Assembly: GCF_001039355.2 (NCBI RefSeq)
Contig: NW_019774291.1
Location: 439,276 to 499,275, forward strand
Length of the DNA stretch: 60,000 bases
Reading direction: 5' to 3'
Origin: Lingula anatina
Lineage: Eukaryota > Brachiopoda > Lingulata > Lingulida > Lingulidae
Shown: piece by piece, positions 22,271 through 34,460 of the stretch
Numbering within the stretch: the stretch's first letter is position 1
How the letters are laid out: each line of letters starts with the position of its first letter
Made by a program: the position numbers and the translations under genes
Notes under the pieces: generated by a model
Seen by the model: only the letters and a program-made list of their open reading frames with translations
Told to the model about the DNA's origin: nothing
The model's database searches: none

Positions 22271-22934
22271 TTGAACTGAATGATAAGTGCTGCCACCTTT
22301 CGTTTATATCCAAGACACAACCAACATAATACCTTTCTCTCGGTAAATATCATATTTTTGCTGGTGAGTTTCAGTTCCAAGGAAGAATATTATATAAATA
22401 TTTTCTCTTGCATATGTTTTCAACTACTTCAAGAGACTTATTCACCACACTAACTGCTGACGTTGATGGCTTGTCTGTCTTGTGGAGACTTTCATTTTCA
22501 TATTTATATTTCTGCACGTCCACGATACTGAGTAACAGCAGTGGGTGATGTGCTTTGAAAGTCTGTCAAAATATTCCTATGTGTTGGATTACAATGGGGG
22601 TGCTTTCATATGAAAGGGGGTAGATTTGTCTTATAACAACAAACAATTTTGTTTCCAAACATTGCTGTGTATTTTAAACTTTTTAATTCTTAGCCGAAAA
22701 TGACACTAAAACAGCGCTTAAATCTGGGCCACAGACATACCATTATTTCTTTTAATATACGTGTATAAAATTTGTTTTATAAACATTTACAAATCATTTA
22801 CAGTATGTACCATACCGTTGCTACACGTTTCCAGTGACTGGCATTGGACGCGTTTACAAAAAGCTGTTACCTTTGCTATTTGTTCTTGTTTGTTTCCGTG
22901 GCATTGCTACATAGAAGCTGAGTACACCTGTAAG

Positions 22935-23150
22935 AACCATTCACAGACCCTATCACACTAACTGTGAATCGATCTATCTCCGAGGGGATTCTCGCTAAAT
23001 TGCAATCAACTTAAGCCGCTTAGATGTCCGTTTGTTTAGCAGCTTCAGTAGGCGTGCCAGACATCTAAGCCGCTTATTAGCTGAAAACAATTTAGCGAGA
23101 AACCCCTCGGAGATGGATTGATCATGTCAGATCGATCTAGTTATGGGAAC
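22935..23150. mobile_element. Palindromic MITE, family A copy 3
   Basis: Long arms: ATCTCCGAGGGGATTCTCGCTAAATTG on the left (split by a few mismatches) matches the reverse complement of the right side near 23083-23117. The outer GATCGATCT and the central CAGCTTCAGTAGGCG are shared with the copy at 58275. It is non-coding. Confidence 0.8.
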
Positions 23151-23658
23151 TCAGTCAAAATGGCATCAATTTTTTTATTGATAGCCAACAAATGAAGATG
23201 ATTCCGATATGTTTTCTGCATTTAAATTGCTGTGCAATAAGCATAGATATCACGCACTTAAAAGTCTCTTTTACAATGGAGAAAGGCTCTTTTACAATGG
23301 CTAATGATAGAAATGAATCTCATATTCCCGACCAATATTCATACTTGAATTGGTCTCCACAGCGTTGGATACATATATATATTTTCCATTACACAGATAA
23401 TGCTGACATTTAATTGGTTGGTTTTAAATAGCATGAATCGAAAACACCACCAAAGTCCTTTAAAAAGTAATGTAGTAGGCCTATTTCGTGCCAAAAACTC
23501 ACCCTTATGCGAAAAACTCGCTGAACATAAGCCAGCACATTATGAGCATGTATTGCTGTAGAGAAGCAGTGCGCGGTGGTACTTCTGTTCAAATACGTCG
23601 GTTCTTTTCAGATAAATTACGTGGGGAAGCGAGAACCCAGTCAACCAATGTCCAAGCA

Positions 23659-23807
23659 GGGCCCCGTATCTCGAAATCATCGCGTATTGCGAATAGCTAT
23701 ATCAAATAGAGGCTACAATGTATTACATGGGACGAGTATGGGCGAGTTATGGAATCGAGACGCTTGCGCACGATCGAAATGCGCGATGCTTTCGAGATAC
23801 GGGGCCC
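23659..23807. mobile_element. Palindromic MITE with perfect 18-bp ends
   Basis: GGGCCCCGTATCTCGAAA at 23659-23676 is exactly reverse-complemented at 23790-23807. The 149-bp element continues with imperfect pairing inside (ATCGCGTATTGCG / CGCGAT-like) and is GC-richer than its surroundings. No certain target-site duplication was found. Confidence 0.85.
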
Positions 23808-24353
23808 AGGGCAACATTTTTTTGCGTTCACCCTTCCCTCTTCCACATCGTTATTTTTTTCTGAATTGTCACCCCTCCTCCCCCCCCCCCACCCCCAAAA
23901 TAAAGGTGCTTCCTACGCGCCTGTTTGAACAAATATCTTGATAGCATCTTTTGTGAGATTATCAGTGATAACATGTTACGAGGCTTCAGGACTTTGCCCA
24001 TTGGTTCCCATCGTTTTTCATTTGTCATTCTGTATTGAATATAATCTCATACAAAGATCTACGGAAATAATTTCAAATACGGCAATGTTTTTTCTAGCAG
24101 ATAATCAACAAATATGATTGAACGTAAAACTTAAGAAAATTGCTTTGACGCAGGAAAATTTTGTAGGCTTATACAACGCGACATCACACACCTTTTTGAA
24201 TTTTAACATTGGCTTGGTGAATTTTGTGACATTTTGCTAAAATAGCATTATGCTTTTTTATTTTGGTAGCGTGTACATATACTGTGTGAAACAATCTAAT
24301 GTTGACGTTGATTCAACAATGACAATATACATACTGTAATGAATATAAGCCTA

Positions 24354-24411
24354 GTGTGTGTGTGAGTGTGTGTGTGTGTGTGTGCGTGCGTGCGTGCGTG
24401 TGTGTGTGTGA
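24354..24411. repeat. GT/GC microsatellite
   Basis: Alternating (GT)n with an embedded (GTGC)n block, potentially Z-DNA forming. Confidence 0.95.
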
Positions 24412-25585
24412 TTTTGTCCTTATTAAAGAACAGTTGCAATCAGTCATTATTCAGTCACGTTATATTTTAATTCTCCAGTTAGGCAGTGTTTTAAATAGAA
24501 CTTTTTGCCAATGGCTTTTCTTATATTTGCATAGCGTGTGCGCTGTAGCGGTTGAGCTTAGTACAGTATATACACACATTCCCTTACCATACATGCTGCA
24601 CAGTACCGTTTTAAAATTGAAACGTCAATGATTCGTTTAGATATTTTACTTTTGCTTTCGCGAGGACTATATAGTTGCTTTACTGTTGCGCAGAGGCAAT
24701 AAGCGGAACGTATATTTTTCTAGTTTCATTATCTATATCGTTACATTTAAATATTTGTAGTTTATTTTTCTGCACACGCATCAACTTTCATATGGAATAC
24801 TAAAGAGCTCTTAAAGGGATAGCACCTGTTTACTTTGATATAAACTGGATTCCTATACTTACCAATGATTATTGAGTCCGTTCCAATATTCATAGTTACT
24901 CCATGTTTTTAAAGGATTTTTGTAGAAATCTTTTAAAAGATAAGTAAAGAGAATGGCCTATTATGGAGGTCACATTGTCTGATGACAAGCACAGATTCCA
25001 AAATGTATTGGGATAACCGCCGTTTTGGTGATAAAAGAGAACTTATTATATTTCTATGTATTTGTGAAAATGAATTTCATGCGAAGATTTGTTATCCCTT
25101 TAAAGATAATATCGGTGTCTACGTTAACCAGAATGCATGCTCACTGAAATCTTTCTATTTTTCCTGCCTGCTTGCTTGTTTGTCTGTCTGGCCGGATAGA
25201 TTCGTTTGTCATACACTTTGAACAAGGCCGTAGCTCTGTCCCAAGTAATCACCTTATCAACTGAAGCTGCAATTGCCTTTTTTTCTAAGGTTTTGAGTGT
25301 TACGCAATCACAAATGTTTTTGTCGGAAATATTGAAAACCGCCACCAGGGCAAAATCAATATACAACTGGGATACTGACGAATTAAAACGTCACCAGCAG
25401 CAATGAGACTTGGGCACCAAGCGAAACCATGGGATATGAGAGTGCGTGTTCAAATAGATAGTTCTCTAGCTCATATACAGCTGAATAGCGGTACAAACAT
25501 AAGTAGGATATTGCTCTGTTTGCTGTGTTACGTTCAATAAAGAGGAGTTATCACAACGCATGAGAGCTACAAAGCTGAGCGGGCT

Positions 25586-26205
25586 ATGGACGAATTCCCG
25601 TTTGTCGCAGCTTGCAGAGACGACGACGTCGCGGCGCTTGTCAGATTGCTGAGCAGCGAATATTTGACTCCGTACACACTCAATCAAACTGATAAAACAG
25701 GCAGGGTAAGTAAATTGAATACTGTCGGTCATCTTTATGTAGTTCTGGCCAAGTCATGTCACAGCACTCGACAGATTAAACACAGGGTAAGTGGCCGTGA
25801 AGATTGCATGCGTTGCTTCACCAATTATACATGTACAACAGAGCGTAGTCCAGCACGTACTCAGATTTAATGTTTTATGAACGAAGGGAACTGACAGGAA
25901 ATATAGTCATAGAGGATCAGTCAGCCTACTGCAAATATTTAAAAACAAAACCATATGTTTTTTGTTAAAAACTCGAAACTAAATGTTATTGAAGGCAATG
26001 CTTCTTATCTTCTGTTATCCAACTGATACGGTAACTCTCACTGGTGCACGCTTTGATATAATGCATTTGCCTAGTGATTGAAGGGGACTAGGGGTTCGCT
26101 TCCACATCTGCCTCGTCTTAAACCCAAGACTTCCCTTATCATCAAAGTTTTCATATGTATTTTGTCCACAAAAATAATGAGTCGCTTTTATTAATTTTTG
26201 AAATA

Positions 26206-26251
<46 letters not shown>

Positions 26252-29200
26252 GTTTTGGACCTCGATCTTTGCTATCTGCCATCAGCGTATCTATTGTGGC
26301 TTCTGCAACCAATTTATTGTACAGATGAATATTTCTTAAAATTACTCCTTGTAGATTTCTGAAATCTGCATAAATAGTCATTGTGTAGTAGGTACATGTA
26401 CATACGTTTTTCTTAGATATATTTAGATATTCGGATATGCTCCACAACTCGTTTTGTTTTTGTTTTCTTAATGTTTTGTTTAATATTTCATTATTTTAAT
26501 TCATCTCTTCGTCACCCTTTAATACTTATTATTCTGTCATTGTATCAATGTTTTACTTAATTGGGTTAAATGATTATTATGGATAGGAGATTCCATAAAA
26601 GAACAAACATTTGTATCATTGTGAATTGTGTTGATACGTTTATAACGTAACCATTGTTGCTAAGGACGCCAATTAAAACCAACCAAGTTATCATTTTCCC
26701 ACATCAAAGTAAATGTAACAAATGGCTTAAACCTTTTCATGACAAAATGTTTTATAATCATTCTTCTAACTCGTCTTCTGGGAATTCAGAGCTTTTATTG
26801 GAAAAAACAAACAGTAAGGCAATCATTTGAATTATTCATAAAAACGCGTTTGGCAATGTGTGGCATGGTAAAAATGATATTCAAAATATGCCTCATGGCG
26901 TTTCCCAGAAATAATACGATTAAAGCAACAAAATTCAACAAAAACGCGTTTACCTTGTAAAATACATTTACATACTGCTCTCCGGTGGTCATTTCTCAAG
27001 CACATGGTCAACCTAAAGCTACAAATGAACCAGTAGACTAGTCCCATTTATCGGATATCCAATAATTGCCACCCAAAGCAAAAGATCCTCTGAAAGAGCA
27101 TCATTGCAGTCTTTAGTTGATTAATCTGTGCTAGCGCTTATTCTAGACTGGCACCCAATATTGGATCCTAGTTCTAAGCATTTGTCAATAATGTTAGACG
27201 TCAAGTCATTAATGCATGGGCGATCGCAGGAATCGTAGAGATGGCCACTTATCCATGGTTTACTCTGTGATTGTTTGTCCAGATAATCTATGTGCGAGAC
27301 TTAAGAATTCAGCGACTATGGAGTTAATTTGCTCCATATAAAATCGCAAATTTTGTTTTTTATTTCAAACCTCCACTTTTTCGCAGTCAGAGTAGGCCTA
27401 TTTCTTGTTACAAAATTATCAGGATGATTTTGGTGAAAAGACTCACAGGGATTAAACAAAAAGGGATTAACTGTTTTGTCACGGAAATTAAATAAACGTA
27501 TTAGAATCTGATTCCATTATGGTCACATTGCACATATAGTTTTCCTTCCGATCGATTGGTACCATTTTATAAACATAAAACTCACACAGTTGTTTATTGA
27601 CACACGGAAGTAGAAGGTATCAGATTTGTTGCGACAATAATGATATTTCGAAATGTTAATAAAAATTTGATTACGTGTCTTTCATCGAAATTATCTGGTT
27701 ACAGAAACATAAGAAAAAAATGTTGATAAAAAGTTGATTAAATTGGTTGGCATTTAAAGTGATCAGTAGAAAGAGATGGAAATGCTTCAACGCCCCCCGT
27801 CTTATTCAATACAAACTACACTTATACATAGAAGTATACTTGACGCGGATATTAAAGACGGATGAACATTTTTTCGATTAATTAGGTTCAAAAGATGATC
27901 AACTAAACACGTAGTTTGTCACGCAGCCTGACAGGTTTGAGTCAACCATGGCAAGAGCCATATAGGCAATGTTCCCCAGAGAGGAATAAAGACACTGATA
28001 CCTACGTCATCCTTGTAATCTGACATTTCGAGAAATCTGAGCTGCCTACTGAGAATTTAAGCAATTCCCGACGTGCTACAGAATAAACCTATTTTCGTCT
28101 TTCGTGAACGGAAATCCTGTACTTTCCGTTCTTCCAAATTAAGGGCATACAAATACGAATTTTATTGTATGAATAACCTCTTTTCAGATTAATATCTCAC
28201 TGTGTGATTTTGACGTAGCAGGTGGAAGAGCACATTTCACTACTATGCATTTATATTTACGAAAACTTAGGAAGTTTAAGGGTGAACTCTGCAGTGTTTT
28301 GTTAAGGGTATGCTTAGGAACCGTATTGACTTTATTTTTATTGCCACATAGTATCATCAACGTTGTAGTTGCGGTCCTGTGAAGTCGTTTAATGTAAGTG
28401 TATGGAAACAGCCAAACCATGGACATAATCTCTTATTATGTCCATGGCCAAACATAAAAGTCAAACCAGGATATAACAGGGTCATTTTTTAGTTATGTGT
28501 TTGTTCTGATTTAAATATCTAAAAACTGGCTTCGATAGTTGACAAGTAGACACCACTGTGTGATATGATTCAATATATATGTATACTTACAAATTTTCCA
28601 TAGCTTTCATTTCTCTAAGACTCAAAGCACGACCGTATGGATAACGTAATACTAACAGTGGCGTTTATGAGGTATCGGATGTTATCATAAAATTGTTCTC
28701 CTTTACATATAATTCTTTCCGTACTTTTTTAAAAACCAATGGCCAATGTTGCGTGGCGTGGGCTTTGTGCACTGTAAGATTATTATGTGGGAAGATGAAA
28801 GGATAATGACGATGATCTCAACTTGTTTTCAACCGATGACGAGAGATTGTGACGCAGAACGTCGACATAATTATCGGGATTCGTGAACGTTTCCCGAAAC
28901 CAACAAAAAGTCTGAAGTTTTGTCATAGCCAATGCTTCCCTCAAAAGGACTCCGATTTTCTAGTGGTGAACCGCGTATTTTCGGCATAATAAAACTCTTG
29001 CCATGACGTATACCCTGACATACCGGTCAGAAAATAAAACATGCCTCCAGTGTTGCTTGGTTCTTGTCTCTGTGTTCTTGTTGTCTGTAAGGTCGCATTC
29101 GGGCACCCTGAGCTTCAGAGATAACTTGACACTAACCTCTTCACTATAGCCTATCTTCATCGTGTCATTGGGGCCGTTCAGAATGGATGATCCGAGTACT

Positions 29201-32200
29201 AACTGACCCGCCGACTAAATATGGCATACCCCACTTCAAAAGCGATACCGCTAATTCCATGATGGTCTCCCCGCCTCCACACGAGCCGTCCCTGCAGGGG
29301 CCTAGCAATTAAACCTAGGAGCCGAGATTTAATACGTTTTATGGCGCGTGTGGAGGCGGGGTAGGGAGGCCATTGGGAATCAGCGGCATCGCTTGTGAAG
29401 TGGGGTCGGCCATATTTAGTCGGCAGATCAGTTAGTACTTGGATCATATATTCTGAATGGCCCCATTCAGAACAGATGATCCTCAGATCTACCGATTCTC
29501 GGATCAAATATGGCTGACCCTACATGAAAGTAAAACTGCTTAATTTCGTAATGGTCTCTCCGCCACCCACACGCCTCTCACGCGTCGTTCCTGAAGGGGC
29601 ACAGTAATTAATTAATTAATTAATTAATTAATTAATTAATCTCGACGCCATTCGACAGGTAGCTTTAATTACTGTGCCCCTGTAGGGACAACGCGCGTAA
29701 GAGGCGTGTGGTAGGCGGAGGGACTATTACGGGATTAAGTGATCTTGCTTTCTTGTAAGGTCCGCCACATTTGATCCGCGGATCAATCTTTTCCGAATGC
29801 AACCTAAGACTCGCTACAACTAAGATAGAAAAGATCTTGGGTTCTAGGCCACAACCTTGAAACTCGCCTTTCTCTATAGATTGGCTTCCCGAACAAAGCA
29901 TACGAACTATTCTTTACTCTGAAAAAGACTTCTCCCTTTGGGAGTGAATTTCCTGTCGTTTCTGTTTTGAATAAGCTTGTCATTTTTCACAGTGATCGCT
30001 TCTTCAGCTAATAACAGTGTGTAATATGTTAGAGGGGACCTTTCAGATGGGCGTGGCAAAGACAAAAAAACAGCAAAAAGGGCATCCGTGCACTCCTCTG
30101 TTGTAAATGCTCTTTTATAGGTCACGAACCCCGAAGGTGGGTGAAGCCTTTGCTTAAATCTTTAAGTCCCGAAGGTAATATTAACCACAAAACATGAATG
30201 ATCATGTCTCACGCAAACATTTTACAAAAAACACCAAGTGAAAGTCAATGTTAGACTCAATAACGTCTGTTCTCGTCTCTTGCGTTCCCTTGTGACTGAT
30301 AATCATGAGATTTCAGACCACACGTATCAGTCTAACCACAAACCGTGTATGTGCTCGTGGAAAATGGTCTGCTTTATGTTATTTGAACAACAATTACTAA
30401 TATCTACTAAAATGATGCCATATTACAAAGGGCACTACCTAATAAGTACGCTTTCTATTATTACCTTTTGTTGTCATGAGGAAGAAAGTATTAAAGGAAT
30501 GGTGGGGAACGGCTGTTATGGGATCTCTAATAGAAAGTTGGTCAACAGATACAGATAGATAATGAAATACATCACTAACACGGTGATTTAGTATGCCATA
30601 TAACAGAAAAAAATACACTACACTACACTACACTTATACTACACTACACTACACTACACTACAGAGGATAAAGTATGATAATATAATGTAAGAAATGGTT
30701 TATACTTCAAAGCATCACTGCATGGTTCAAAATATATTTCGACTTACATATAGCGGTTTGTCACATTGCCTCAAATTGCAGACTGGCTTGAGCCATGCTA
30801 GCGAGCAAGGGTTCATGGACATATTGCGACCCCTAGGCAGCTTGGAAGGGATGGATGTCAATATCCCCGATAACGAGGGAAATACACCCCTGATCTTCGC
30901 AGCAGAGGCAGGTAAAAGAAACTGTTTTATTTATAGTATTTATTACATGGAAATATACTCCCCTAGCAAAAAAGCGTCACCAGCAATGCAATGCGTAAAA
31001 TTATCTACAAAAAAATCAAGTCACAAACCAATGTTTGTTATTCATCTTCTAAAATGATTTTTTCACCAGGAAGGCTGAGTAGCATAATCATGCTGAAACA
31101 TATAACTGGGTAGTCACGACCCCCAAAGATATTCTCGACAGAGTTTCTGAAGTTCCTTTCCAGTACTTGGATGCATTGCTCTGCGTTAAGTTTTCCGTTG
31201 ACCACCACCGGCTCACCTAAACCATGGTAACCAATACACTTCATGCCATGACTGATATGCGCCCTGTCGACCAGAGGCAGAAAATTGGGAAGATACCCTT
31301 CTTACCCTTACCAGCTGTTCTCCAAAACCTTCAGCAGGCGTCACTTCTGACAAAAACTGAACCTCCTTTCATATGATAACAGTATCATAGCCAAGTTGCT
31401 GGCTGGTGTCTTCTGACGGTAAACTCAGAAACATGGTTTTGCCTGATTTTGGTTAAATGTTGCAGTCAAGTTCCTTGATGTCATGAAACGTTTTCAAAGT
31501 AGAAGGCGTCCCAGCATTCTCTTTTCTTTGGGTGCGGTGTCCTTCGATCGGCCTTACCTAGGCAATCTTGCCCATGTGGCCCCTTGGTTATGATGTTGTG
31601 TAACCCTCTGGATGGTTCTTATGGTACAACCCAACTTTCATGGTGAAAAAGTATCCCTCTCACTTACTCCAATGGTCACGCTAGGTAGGTCAGTTGTTTT
31701 ACTACTCACATCTCAAATTTGAACGATGATCGGTTGTCTAGTTTTTACGTAATAGTAAAACGATGGGGACCCTGCAAGCAGTGTAAAAAATGCCGTAGTG
31801 GTGACACTTTTTTGATAGGAGAGTATATAATGCATTAAATTGGGTCTCCATTTGCACTGATAATTTCAATACGGTATGTTGAAGACTTTTGGAAGCGGTG
31901 AGAATACATTACGCCAATTTATGAAAGGATTAAGGTTACATACACCCATAGCAGATTAAATGCTTTATATTGAACTTTTTTTCTGTAATATTATTATATA
32001 ATGCTCATGGTCATTATTTGTCTTCAGAAAAGGTTGTGAACGCCCGGCAGATAATTCATTGTGTGGGCTCTATTTCTACATTTACAGGTCAGCCGGAAGC
32101 CGTCAAGTTTTTAATTCAAAATTTTCCGGATATCAATATTGACCAAGAGAACGAGAATGGTTTAACTGCGCTCATCAAGGCCGCCATTCAAGGGCAAAGC

Positions 32201-33125
32201 CAGACTGCAAGTCTTCTCTTGGAAGCAGGTAAGGAATTCATTGTTTACAGGCATTGTACAACAGAAGTATTGGATTGTTTGTACGTCTTTACTGATGCCA
32301 TGTGGCAATGAATAAGAAAATACTGTTTCTACAAAAAGTTTTTTTTCTCCTAGATTGAAGGTAATTTTACAAGGTAGCTGTTTGTCTTCTTCATTTGCGA
32401 TAACTAGTTGCAAAGACCTGGTATGTTCAGTGTAACATGCAATTAGGAGATAAGATATAAATGCCAGAAGGCATGTACATCCACGAGCTATCTTTACCAA
32501 GCACCTACTTGACGACGGTAAATGTGGAAACTTATTCTTTTTTACCATTTTCCAAAACTTGGCTTATCACACCTAGTGCTGTAAATTTGCCAAACACGTG
32601 CAGTATTTAATTTTTTACAATAAAGATTCTTCTTTATTTATATTTCTCTGTTTTACAGGTGCATCGGTTCTTCACAAAGACAAAATGCGAGGGATGAACG
32701 CCCAAGAATGGGCGCTTTATTGTGGCCGAAAAGACTGTGCGGACAGTATAGCAAAGTTCCTAAAAACTAAAAAGACGTGGTTCAAAAAACATGGAACGCC
32801 ACCATGTATAAGACAAAAACAGCAGCACCGACAATCAATCAGCGAACCAGACCTAATTTATGCAGTAAAGAACAATGATCGCGGATTGAAAGTCAACTTC
32901 CAGCAAACTTTCAGGAGAATATTCAGTCGTTGTACGGGAAACAAGAAACGGGAACTAACCCCGAATAAACAAGCATTCCAGCCACTCGTGCAGGCGGCGC
33001 GTTGCGCTTCATCTCCACTTCTCCCAGATATTGTGAGTCCGCCTAACTCACCAATGATCTTTAAGAGAGAATGCGTCAATCAAAGACCAATAATGATTGT
33101 TCCCAAGGTGAACATTTCGCCTTAA
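25586..33125 (+). CDS. ANKRD33-like: Ankyrin-repeat protein of the ANKRD33/ANKRD33B type (4 coding exons, 285 aa)
   Basis: Exons 25586-25705, 30782-30911, 32088-32228 and 32659-33125 join in frame (GT-AG, phases 0/1/1) and end in TAA. About four ankyrin repeats fill residues 1-165: MDEFPFVAACRDDDVAALV, GNTPLIFAAEAGQ, NGLTALIKAAIQGQ and RGMNAQEWALYCGR. The order NTPL..AAEAG, LIQNFPDINID, GLTALIKAAIQG and GMNAQEWALYCGR matches vertebrate ANKRD33B (NTPLMLAAQAG, LLNYFPGLDLE, FTALMKAAMQG, GMSPQEWATYTGR), as I recall it. The C-terminal tail has a basic segment (FRRIFSRCTGNKK) and a SPPNSPM motif. Vertebrate ANKRD33 (PANKY) is described as a photoreceptor transcriptional cofactor; function here is unknown. 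Intron 1 is about 5 kb. A further upstream exon cannot be excluded, though the ATG follows normally spaced leader sequence. Confidence 0.85.
26209..26249. repeat. (CT)n microsatellite
   Basis: About 20 uninterrupted CT units in the first intron of the ankyrin gene. Confidence 0.95.
28411..28453. repeat. Perfect 13-bp hairpin flanked by a 7-bp direct repeat
   Basis: CCATGGACATAAT (28417-28429) and ATTATGTCCATGG (28435-28447) are separated by CTCTT. GCCAAAC flanks on both sides (28411-28417 and 28447-28453). It lies in the first intron of the ankyrin gene. Confidence 0.85.
29170..29464. mobile_element. Palindromic MITE, family C element 1
   Basis: GGGGCCGTTCAGAATGGATGA at the left is matched by the reverse of the right end, GGGGCCATTCAGAATATATGA. 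Pairing continues through AGTACTAACTG, the GCCGACTAAATATGGC region, CCCCACTTC and CCGCCTCCACACG. The apex lies near 29316. GC-rich relative to its surroundings and non-coding. Confidence 0.85.
29463..29801. mobile_element. Palindromic MITE, related element 2, abutting element 1
   Basis: CATTCAGAACAGATGATCC at the left pairs with the right end (reverse CATTCGGAAAAGATTGATCC). Pairing continues with GGATCAAATATGGC/GGATCAAATGTGGC and GGGGCACAGTAATTA. The apex contains an (AATT)n run at 29605-29640. It begins where element 1 ends, so two long palindromes stand back to back. Confidence 0.8.
30611..30664. repeat. (ACTAC)n pentanucleotide repeat
   Basis: About ten ACTAC units with one interruption, about 120 bp upstream of exon 2 of the ankyrin gene. 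Confidence 0.95.
31040..31240 (-). pseudogene. Tc1/mariner-like transposase relic
   Basis: The minus-strand frame contains KCIGYHGLGEPVVVNGKLNA and VLERNFRNSVENIFG, which fit the region just before the second catalytic aspartate in Tc1-type DDE transposases. The expected FQ-D motif follows only after a frameshift (FQHDYA in another frame). Upstream sequence to about 31.7 kb has stops in all frames I checked but may be older parts of the same copy. Inactive remnant in intron 2 of the ankyrin gene. Confidence 0.55.
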
Positions 33126-34440
33126 TGTTATCTTTACATATATATTTTACACACAACATCATAAATGGATTTTCACTGAAACAAAATAGGAGTGCTGGCT
33201 AGAAAATGTTGAATGCCCAATTTTGCTACAGGGCGGGAGAATCACTAAATACCAATCGATATTTTAACAATGCGGTAATTTATGGTACACTTCATTGCCT
33301 CTAATATGGTATCTAGTCAAAGATTCCGAATTGAGAGAGAGAGTCGTTTATTTCCACAAAACAACGCTGAGATATTACTGAGATGTTCAAAGGGAAATAG
33401 AAGAGTTTAAATCAACACTGATTCTACAATACATTACGTTTGTGCTGTGGCCTTTTTTTTATTTGTATTTTAAATGTCAAGTCCTTTGTGCGTTCTCAGT
33501 TGACGGAGCATTGCACGGCGACGGAAATAAATCAGAGGGATAACCTCCATGTCGTGATCCTGAATCTCAACGTGAGGTCAATTAATGTCCAGGGACAAAT
33601 GTGCCAGTATAATTGATCTCCGGCAGAGGTTACTTGGCCGTATTATACATACACTTTTACGACTGGGCAGCAGAACTGTCAGATGGACAGGCAATGTGAT
33701 TGGAATTCATGAAACAAATCTGCACCAAAGATATGACTCTTACGTAGGGCATTTTTTTTATATGCGTGAACCACTGGAGCACCTAACTAGACAATACATT
33801 GCTTTTCTCGGCAACGCGACTACCTTCTTGGCTGGCATTTTTTAAATTACTAGATAACAAATTGGAAGCTGTGGGGGGCATTACAAAGTTGTCAGTTTTC
33901 AACACGAACACATTCATAAAACTTCAATTCATTTATTTATATGTTGTATATTTAAGTAGCATGTCGTAACTTCTTTTAAATATAAACTTGTTATAATCTA
34001 TAAAGATCATGTGTGAGATTCAAGATTTGGCATATTCTTCTCTATTCTGGATTAAGATCATCTGTCATTCATCTGTTAAAACCATTCTTTAATACATTAA
34101 AATGTGATGTTCAAAGTATTTGTGACATACCTTTACAATAAAACACCTTGCAAAATTGTGTGTTGTGTCACATAAAAAAGACGGTTGTATGTAATGTGAA
34201 AAGATGAAAAAATTACACAATTCACATTTGGATCGAAATCTATCCACTATACCTTGCTCTATTACTCTTTCATAAGTTAAAACTTTATTCAGCAGCAACC
34301 AGGCAGGTAAATTTGGAAATCAAAGTTCCAAGTTAAAATATCAGGTAAATAATGCCTGGAGTGTTTGATTACACCTGATAAAATATCTTAAACTAAAAAA
34401 AAATAATAATAATAATAAAAATTAAAACCTACATCAAAGC
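33126..34440. other. Convergent 3' region between the ankyrin gene and INVS
   Basis: No gene supported. A plus-strand AATAAA at 33526-33531 is a plausible polyadenylation signal of the ankyrin gene. A minus-strand AATAAA (TTTATT at 34284-34289) could serve INVS if the distal duplicated copy is real. The stretch ends in AAT repeats next to the first N. Confidence 0.45.
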
Positions 34441-34460
34441 AGNAAATAATAATAATAATT

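Larger units (their letters stand above)
22314..25585. other. Intergenic region between CASC3 and the ankyrin gene (divergent starts)
   Basis: No gene supported. It contains a family A MITE (22935-23150), a second palindromic MITE (23659-23807), a C homopolymer near 23879-23890 and a GT/GC microsatellite (24354-24411). Promoters of both flanking genes must lie at its two ends. A short open frame at 25206-25406 is not supported by homology. Confidence 0.55.

Noticed and set aside
25206-25406. 66-codon plus-strand frame upstream of the ankyrin gene
   Set aside because: No homology recognised and no splice link to the ankyrin exons; likely promoter or leader sequence.
26015-26120. tRNA-derived SINE suggested by GGGGTTCGCTTCC (B-box-like)
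   Set aside because: No matching A box at the right distance and no defined ends; too weak to list.
33585-33845. 86-codon plus-strand frame downstream of the ankyrin gene
   Set aside because: No recognisable domain, lies in probable 3' flank, and length is compatible with chance.
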